Shown here piece after piece: positions 56,701 to 64,000 of a stretch of DNA of 64,000 nucleotides. The notes beneath the pieces were generated by a model that was not told the origin of the DNA, did no database searches, and was given only the letters and a program-made list of their open reading frames with translations. The first letter of the stretch is position 1. Every line of letters begins with the position of its first letter. The DNA comes from Glandiceps talaboti. Taxonomy: Eukaryota > Hemichordata > Enteropneusta > Spengelidae. The stretch covers positions 5,347,079 through 5,411,078 of the forward strand of contig NC_135568.1 in assembly GCF_964340395.1 (NCBI RefSeq), written 5' to 3'. The position numbers and the translations under genes are program-made.

Positions 56701-59700
56701 CTTTACATATGGTTGGCCGTGATGAGGCGCCCTCATACATCGATCTCTTATCGCGTTGTGACAAGTCTGTTAAAGAATTCTGATTTTTTTTATTCATGAG
56801 GCGATGAAACAGAAAATTACGGGAATCAGTTATCACCACAGGTAAGATAGAAGCCTAGAGGTAATGGGTATAGTTCCGATGTGTTCATAGGGGGCTTATA
56901 AGCACTGTAATCGTCTCTGGAAGTTTGCAAGGCTTTCTTTTGTTCTAACTTACGCCGAAAGTTACCGAGAAAACCGTGATTTGCTCTTCGGGAACTATCG
57001 GCCTTTGCTTTATACAGCGACGTCAAACAAAGAAGCAAAGACCGATGGTTCCCGAAGAGCAAATCACGGTTTTCTCGGTAACTTTCGGCGTATGTTTGAA
57101 CAATAGAAACCTTTGCAAACTACCAGAGACGATTGCAGAGCTTATAAGCCCCCTATGAACACATCGGAACCATACCCATTACCTCTAGGCTTATATCTTG
57201 CCCGTGGTGCGAACTGATTCCCGTAATTTTATGTTTCATCGCCTCATGAATAAAAAAAATCAGAATTCTTAAACCATTTAGAGAGCGATGCTTGAGGGCA
57301 CCCTATTACGGCGTACCATACAGACCCAGGCCGGAATGGGTTGATTCTGGGATCACCTGTTGCTATTATTAGCAATACAAAGAAATGACATTTCTCACCT
57401 GTTAAGTGATAATTCGTTTTCACTGTGCCCATGGCCCAAGTATACGTATAAGAGAAGTTTTTAATGCAGAAACATAAAATTTAGGAGGGATTTTTGATAA
57501 TTTAAGATAAATATGTATCTGCGATGGGAAATTATTCAATGAAATACAAATATGAATATAGAGTAGATGGCAGTATACATCATGAAAGCCCCGTTTCTTC
57601 ACAGACGTAAAAAAAAATTGTCTTTACATATGGTTGGCCGTGATGAGGCGCCCTCATACATCGATCTCTTATCGCGTTGTGACAAGTCTGTTAAAGAATT
57701 CTGATTTTTTTTATTCATGAGGCGATGAAACAGAAAATTACGGGAATCAGTTATCACCACAGGTAAGATAGAAGCCTAGAGGTAATGGGTATAGTTCCGA
57801 TGTGTTCATAGGGGGCTTATAAGCACTGTAATCGTCTCTGGAAGTTTGCAAGGCTTTCTTTTGTTCTAACTTACGCCGAAAGTTACCGAGAAAACCGTGA
57901 TTTGCTCTTCGGGAACTATCGGCCTTTGCTTTATACAGCGACGTCAAACAAAGAAGCAAAGACCGATGGTTCCCGAAGAGCAAATCACGGTTTTCTCGGT
58001 AACTTTCGGCGTATGTTTGAACAATAGAAACCTTTGCAAACTACCAGAGACGATTGCAGAGCTTATAAGCCCCCTATGAACACATCGGAACCATACCCAT
58101 TACCTCTAGGCTTATATCTTGCCCGTGGTGCGAACTGATTCCCGTAATTTTATGTTTCATCGCCTCATGAATAAAAAAAATCAGAATTCTTAAACCATTT
58201 AGAGAGCGATGCTTGAGGGCACCCTATTACGGCGTACCATACAGACCCAGGCCGGAATGGGTTGATTCTGGGATCACCTGTTGCTATTAGCAATACAAAG
58301 AAATGACATTTCTCACCTGTTAAGTGATAATTCGTTTTCACTGTGCCCATGGCCCAAGTATACGTATAAGAGAAGTTTTTAATGCAGAAACATAAAATTT
58401 AGGAGGGATTTTTGATAATTTAAGATAAATATGTATCTGCGATGGGAAATTATTCAATGAAATACAAATATGAATATAAAGTAGATGGCAGTATACATCA
58501 TGAAAGCCCCGTTTCTTCACAGACGTAAAAAAAAAATTGTCTTTACATATGGTTGGCCGTGATGAGGCGCCCTCATACATCGATCTCTTATCGCGTTGTG
58601 AAAAGTCTGATAAAGAATTCTGATTTTTTTTATTCATGAGGCGATGAAACAGAAAATTACGGGAATCAGTTATCACCACAGGTAAGATAGAAGCCTAGAG
58701 GTAATGGGTATAGTTCCGATGTGTTCATAGGGGGCTTATAAGCACTGTAATCGTCTCTGGAAGTTTGCAAGGCTTTCTTTTGTTCTAACATACGCCGAAA
58801 GTTACCGAGAAAACCGTGATTTGCTCTTCGGGAACTATCGGCCTTTGCTTTACACAGCGACGTCAAACAAAGAAGCAAAGACCGATGGTTCCCGAAGAGC
58901 AAATCACGGTTTTCTCGGTAACTTTCGGCGTATGTTTGAACAATAGAAACCTTTGCAAACTACCAGAGACGATTGCAGAGCTTATAAGCCCCCTATGAAC
59001 ACACCGGAACCATACCCATTACCTCTAGGCTTATATCTTGCCCGTGGTGCGAACTGATTCCCGTAATTTTATGTTTCATCGCCTCATGAATAAAAAAAAT
59101 CAGAATTCTTAAACCATTTAGAGAGCGATGCTTGAGGGCACCCTATTACGGCGTACCATACAGACCCAGGCCGGAATGGGTTGATTCTGGGATCACCTGT
59201 TGCTATTAGCAATACAAAGAAATGACATTTCTCACCTGTTAAGTGATAATTCGTTTTCACTGTGCCCATGGCCCAAGTATACGTATAAGAGAAGTTTTTA
59301 ATGCAGAAACATAAAATTTAGGAGGGATTTTTGATAATTTAAGATAAATATGTATCTGCGATGGGAAATTATTCAATGAAATACAAATATGAATATAAAG
59401 TAGATGGCAGTATACATCATGAAAGCCCCGTTTCTTCACAGACGTAAAAAAAAAATTGTCTTTACATATGGTTGGCCGTGATGAGGCGCCCTCATACATC
59501 GATCTCTTATCGCGTTGTGACAAGTCTGATAAAGAATTCTGATTTTTTTTTATTCATGAGGCGATGAAACAGAAAATTACGGGAATCAGTTATCACCACA
59601 GGTAAGATAGAAGCCTAGAGATAATGGGTATAGTTCCGATGTGTTCATAGGGGGCTTATAAACACTGTAATCGTCTCTGGAAGTTTGCAAGGCTTTCTTT

Positions 59701-59999
59701 TGTTCTAACATACGCCGAAAGTTACCGAGAAAACCGTGATTTGCTCTTCGGGAACTATCGGCCTTTGCTTTACACAGCGACGCCAAACAAAGAAGCAAAG
59801 GCCGATGGTTCCCGAAGAGCAAATCACGGTTTTCTCGGTAACTTTCGACGTATGTTTGAACAATAGAAACCTTTGCAAACTACCAGAGACGATTGCAGAG
59901 CTTATAAGCCCCCTATGAACACATCGGAACCATACCCATTACCTCTAGGCTTATATCTTGCCCGTGGTGCGAACAGATTCCAGTAATTTTATGTTTCAA

Positions 60000-61625
60000 A
60001 TCATTTAATCACTTCAGGGTTTCTGAAAAGTCAAACAAACACTGTTCACTAAGAAATATTGCTCAATTTGAAAATAAACTGTGTCATGGCCTCGTGTCAA
60101 CTTGAACAAATTTCTCATCCTTTTATTCAACGTTTTAATGCATTCCCATTCTACTGATAACGTATGACACAATTCCAACTTGGAAATAATCTCCAAATGT
60201 TGGCAAAACGTATCATTTAATAAACAGAAACAACATTCGGAAAAGTGACATTTTCAAATTTTGGTCTTACCTGTTGATGTAACAGCAGTATGTGAGTTAA
60301 AGGTCAATTGTCCCGTTCCCTGGATTCACGGGTATGTGTTATGATAATAAATCTGTATGTTGTTCAACTGGTGGTTTGGTCGTTTATCATTTTATTTATT
60401 GGTGATTACATTCTTGAATGTCACATGTCAATGAGCTATAAAACTAATACATATCGAACACTAAAAAGTGACCTAGCACAAACCTAGAAAAAAATATTCT
60501 GTGTGAGCTATCCATTTCATGCCGTATATTACGCAAACTGTCTGTAAATATTGCTCCTGTGTAATCGGGAAAAAAACTTCTAACATCGAATTGCTCGTCT
60601 ACTTTTTTCCCTTCTATGCTAAACTCAAACCTCTTCTCCCTCCTCCCAACCCTCCTTCTTCCCCTCTTTTCAACCTTCAGTCCAACGATATTGAAGATTA
60701 TATGGGCGAGCCCCCGTCCTGGCTTGAACTATCCATATACCAAATATAGTGTTGAACACGACGCTGTTTCTGCGTTATTTCCAATCACTTCTCACATGGA
60801 ATTACACTTACTAGTTTAGCTTAGAGGTATTCTCACTCACGAATCGATGCACATTAACTAACAGAATATTTGCTTGTAAATAAATTTATTTCACAGCCTA
60901 ACCGTTACAGAAAGATCAGCTCAGACCTCAGCAGCGAGTATAGGGAGGTTGATAACATAAGATAAACTTTCGCAATTCAAGGTAGCCTTCATATACACTA
61001 CCGAAATTTGACATATCTACTAAATATATGCAAATTTATTCATTCTACGCTTACAATTATTACATCTCTGACGTGGAACTTGTTAATATTAATATATCCT
61101 TCTATCGAGGTGCTGCATTAACCCTTATTTTGTTTTAAGTTTGTCAGCTCTTGAACTTGTATAGAGTTAATTACAAAGACGTAATTATACTACTGGAGAT
61201 CACTCTTTCCTATTGTACTAAAACAAATTGTCTCAGGACATTTTCTGTTGTACCGTTTGTTACAGCTGGTACAGGTCAACTGAAACACTTCTGTGTTTCT
61301 GTAAGTCAGTTAGCTATCAGATCATAGTATGTAACAATAATCCATTCAATTTCTCAACACCAGCTTAAATGACCAAAACTCTACTGTCGTCCGTTAACAG
61401 TGACGATATCCTAAATCCTTAAACTGACATTATGACATAGTGTCAAACATGATATTTTGAAGAAGAAAAAACATCCATCATTTGAGGCCATAAATAAAGT
61501 TAGTGTACTGTAAACAATATAAACAGTGTAAACAACTGTAAACAATATATCAATTTCACGATAAGATTTCGACGTGTATACATTTGAATACCAAGCATAG
61601 TTTACTCAACCCCATATTTTTAGTC
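60000..61625. other. Flank between satellite and PGRP gene; no gene seen, presumed promoter at right
   Basis: The sequence leaves the satellite abruptly within an arm at about 59998. The short frame at 60519-60749 has no recognisable features. A short AAACAATAT/TGTAAACAA repeat lies at 61510-61550 just before the start codon. No TATA box can be assigned with confidence. Confidence 0.5.
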
Positions 61626-61734
61626 ATGGCGGAGAGAAAGGACAGACGGAGACTCATTCTTCTCACGGGACTTGTCATTATTCTCGTTTTAACACTAATA
61701 ATTGTCCTTAGTGTTACATTAACTCGTTCTCAAG
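61626..61734 (+). CDS. PGRP exon 1: start codon, cytoplasmic tail and signal anchor
   Basis: The ATG at 61626 is preceded by TAGTC, an in-frame stop just upstream being unlikely to matter. The exon encodes 36 residues and ends in phase 1 before GTATGT. Positive residues before a 22-residue hydrophobic run predict an outside C-terminus. Confidence 0.85.
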
Positions 61735-63465
61735 GTATGTCTTTGATCGCACAATTCACAACTAGATATTAATTTATCGCTCGTTTACAAACTGCTGGAA
61801 AGTTCATTTATGATGTAGCAGTGACAACAAGACAACATGGCGTAACAATCTTACCTCAAATTTCTAATTTGCTGACTATTGAGAAATTATAGCATTTTAG
61901 GAAAAACTTGCACAAAGTTAATTTTGTCTAAATTTGCTCATCAAGTTTGTCTCGGACTGTAGTAATTTGCGCATCACAAAAGTTAACAGTTCACTGTATA
62001 AACTACTCTATTACTAGTAAAACTACTTTAAACTGTGAAGATTCCGAACAAAGTTTCAAAAGCAAACTTGTACACGAACTATTCAATATCGCATTGCAAA
62101 GTATTTACAGTCTTGAATCGAGTGACGAAAAAGAGGACAACTTTTCGAGTCTAAATGAAAACTTGCTGTCTATGTATGATCTGAAACTCATAACGTTGTC
62201 CTGGTTCGTGGCGATATAGGAACCAGCAGTATCAAATGGCCAATAAAGGGTAAACTTTAAAGTTCAAAAATTTTCCTTTTTTGAATTCGCATAATTATAT
62301 GCCTATATTGATCGGGTGTAAACTTATCTGTGTAAATATGATTTTGGTGGATTTCTCCTTGACCCGTACCATTGAATTTTTATGTCAAGCATTTTGAGAG
62401 GTGAGGTACGGAGACATTTTAAAACGGTCATTCTGACGTTGTCCTGATCAAACTCGTTCAACTTTCAGAACGAGCTTTACCGTGTTCTAATTCTACAACA
62501 AGACAGCATTGTTCCCGGATGAAACGCTAAAATGTTCTGTCATCTAGTGGTCAAGTGTGTAATAGTTGTTTTCTTGCTTTCATGAGATGACTCCTAGCTG
62601 TAATTATTTCAGAGCGAGGTTAAACATCTAAATGTCTATTCTACTAGTTATACTCGTCCAATTTCTTTTAAGAAACGCCGGTTGAATTTGAGATTGTCAG
62701 TCGGGAAGATTGGGGAGCAAGGCCAGCCGCCAAGCATGACAACATGACTACGCCTGTACAGTATGTCATACTCCACCACACTGCCTGGGATAGGTGTTAC
62801 ACGAAGGACGATTGCTCCGCGGAGATGAGAAGAGTTCAGGTCAGCAGTATATCCATATTTTGTATTCAAATTGTATACATTCTCAATGACATCATGGGCC
62901 AGCAACTTTCGTCCATGACATAGGCGAGCAATGTACGTAACTAGTCCCAACTGCTTGTGGCTTTGAATCCGTCCGTCGATGTACCCGTGTTCTTTGTGGC
63001 TCGACTAAGAGTGAGAAAAACGATCCTAAAAAAGATAGAAAAAATAAACGTAAATAGCGTTAATGTTGGCATTATATATTACTAGGATTGTTCAGGAGAA
63101 AAGCATTCATACAATATGTTTGTGATTTTGTTCTGTGGTCAAATGTCACATGTACTGCATATTGTTTTGAGGAGCACCTGCCAGGTAAAATGTATACTGT
63201 GAATTTAAGTTGTATTCTGGTAGTTTTTGTGAATATCATGGCAATATGGATATATCAAATGTTGGGGTGTGGGACAAGTTGTAGCCCACGATCACGCATG
63301 ACAGATTAGCAATATATTCAAATTTCCAGCATTTTCATATGGATGACTATGGTTGGTGGGATGGTGGATTCTCATTTTGTGTTGGTGACGATGGACGTGC
63401 ATATGAAGGGCGTGGATGGGATACTGTGGGGGCGCACGCTCCTTGGTACAACTCACGATCATTAG
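61626..63465 (+). CDS. Membrane-anchored peptidoglycan recognition protein, partial (3 exons)
   Basis: Coding exons 61626-61734, 62673-62839 and 63330-63465 join in phases 1 and 0, giving 137 residues and continuing past the window. Residues 1-9 are basic (MAERKDRRR) and 10-31 form one hydrophobic helix without a clear cleavage site, so a type II signal anchor is likely. The PGRP/amidase_2 domain starts near residue 41 with VSREDWGARP, YVILHHTAW (His71, first zinc ligand), the C78-C84 disulfide pair, then YGWWDGG, YEGRGWD and GAHAPWYN. The family binds bacterial peptidoglycan, and some members cleave it as N-acetylmuramoyl-L-alanine amidases. Phe106 stands where catalytic members have Tyr (GWxDVGYxF). 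The remaining zinc ligands would lie in missing exons, so activity is undecided. Confidence 0.9.
61735..62672. other. PGRP intron 1
   Basis: 938 bp between GTATGT and TTCTTTTAAG. The 90-codon frame at 61947-62219 has no splice-compatible role that I can see. Nothing else noted. Confidence 0.7.
62673..62839 (+). CDS. PGRP exon 2: N-terminal half of the recognition domain
   Basis: Phase 1 in and 0 out, before GTCAGC. It holds REDWGARP, VQYVILHHTAWDRC and DDCSAEMRRVQ, all standard positions of the PGRP fold. The 100-codon frame on the opposite strand is a shadow. Confidence 0.92.
62840..63329. other. PGRP intron 2
   Basis: 490 bp between GTCAGC and AATTTCCAG. No repeat or exon recognised. Confidence 0.75.
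63330..63465 (+). CDS. PGRP exon 3: central part of the recognition domain
   Basis: Phase 0 in and 1 out, before GTAGGT. It encodes FHMDDYGWWDGGFSFCVGDD then GRAYEGRGWDTVGAHAPWYN. The substitution of the usual Tyr by Phe in GGFSF is unambiguous in the DNA (TTC). The next exon should start by completing Gly. Confidence 0.92.
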
Positions 63466-64000
63466 GTAGGTGTGAATTTCATGAGATTGACACCAAGAAT
63501 AATGACGGTCATGAAGGGCGCCTCAAGTAGCACAGATCTTTTGATCCTTTCGTTTATGGATGCACACCTTAGTGGGGGGGGGAGATAGGTTGGTCTATGA
63601 CAGACACCTGTGACTTCAGAATTTTGGAAGAGTGAACGTAATGAGATATAAAATGTATCTGTCATGTACGTTCAAACTTAAGCTGGATGATATAAAAATG
63701 ATTACAATGTCAATATGTTGAATATAAGTCAACAATAATACTAGTACGGTTCATTATATTTATACATGGTCACGTGACGTGAATGCATGAATAAACGTAT
63801 CACCCTTTTCCAGCATTATGACCTTTGACCTTGCTTTTGGCAACGAATTGACCCATTGAAGGTCCTGAATTAATGTCGTTTTTCCTGAAATCTATAATAG
63901 TACATTTGAAGTTGCCACTGCGTTTGAAATGACGGGTAAATTACACATCCTATGTACGGAAAGAAAGTTTGTTTATAAAAAGTACTCAGGGCTATAGTCC
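63466..64000. other. Start of PGRP intron 3, to window end
   Basis: No continuation with the expected (G)I-x-F-x-G motif is seen before 64000, so the last exon or exons lie outside the window. A run of nine G lies at about 63573. Confidence 0.7.

Larger units (their letters stand above)
37976..59999. repeat. 22-kb tandem satellite array, 918-919-bp monomer, about 23 copies, palindromic monomer
   Basis: From about 38650 to 59999 the same unit repeats head-to-tail. The landmark TCACTGTGCCCATGG occurs at 39040, 39966, 40884, 41803, 42722, 43640, 44561, 45479, 46398, 47317, 48236, 49154, 50073, 50991, 51909, 52828, 53743, 54662, 55581, 56499, 57420, 58338 and 59257. Spacings are 915-926, mostly 918 or 919. 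Copies differ at only a few positions. Each monomer is about two thirds inverted repeat (see 41090-41712) plus about 300 bp of unique spacer. The array looks richer in CpG than its flanks. Recurrent 60- and 78-codon ORFs exist because the copies are near-identical; they cross the palindrome and show no sign of being genes. Confidence 0.97.

Noticed and set aside
38226-59922. Repeated ORFs of 60, 61, 78 and 113 codons throughout the array as a gene family
   Set aside because: They recur only because the monomers are near-identical, they lie on both strands across the inverted repeat, and single-base indels make or break them from copy to copy. No domain is recognisable.
37976-59999. CRISPR array or rDNA/snRNA cluster
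   Set aside because: The genome is eukaryotic and the 919-bp units are continuous without spacers of differing sequence. I see no 5S, U1, U2 or U6 core within the monomer.
62648-62950. 100-codon minus-strand ORF over the PGRP exon
   Set aside because: Shadow of the well-supported PGRP exon on the plus strand.

Overview
This is an AT-rich (roughly one third GC) window from a eukaryotic nuclear genome, most likely a marine invertebrate animal. The evidence is GT-AG introns, long noncoding stretches full of micro- and minisatellites, a tRNA-derived SINE, several foldback/MITE-type elements, and a metazoan-type peptidoglycan recognition protein (PGRP) gene. I cannot place the phylum. An invertebrate deuterostome or a lophotrochozoan would both fit.

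Layout. (1) Positions 1-4391 hold a foldback element and simple repeats, with no gene I can support. (2) From about 4.4 to 35.7 kb runs one plus-strand multi-exon gene. Eleven exons between 20.5 and 35.7 kb join with fully consistent splice phases, and three to five candidate exons extend it upstream across an intron of about 14 kb. The product is at least about 1100 residues. It has helical or coiled-coil middle parts, a long acidic Ser/Thr/Gln-rich segment and a C-terminal region that I read as a VPS9 (Rab5-family GEF) domain. I do not recognise the orthologue. Its large introns carry most of the dispersed repeats: a SINE, a 13-17 kb zone of nested duplications, a TTAA-flanked palindromic MITE, and an inverted-repeat insertion with a ribozyme-like motif. 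(3) Positions 35.7-37.85 kb look like the 3' UTR, ending near an AATAAA. (4) Positions 37976-59999 are a satellite array of about 22 kb with about 23 head-to-tail copies of a 918-919 bp monomer. About 620 bp of each monomer is a long inverted repeat centred on GACGTC. The left end of the array is an inverted, partly diverged copy, so the first units meet head-to-head and form a palindrome of more than 800 bp. (5) At 61626-63465 are the first three coding exons of a PGRP gene, cut by the window end. It encodes a short basic cytoplasmic tail, one signal-anchor helix and a PGRP domain with Phe where the amidase Tyr is expected.

The two genes show no obvious functional link. The most unusual object in the window is the palindromic-monomer satellite with its inverted left edge. 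The membrane-anchored PGRP with an altered active-site position and the unassigned VPS9-like gene come next. No CRISPR array, rRNA gene, functional tRNA gene or intact transposase or reverse-transcriptase ORF was seen.
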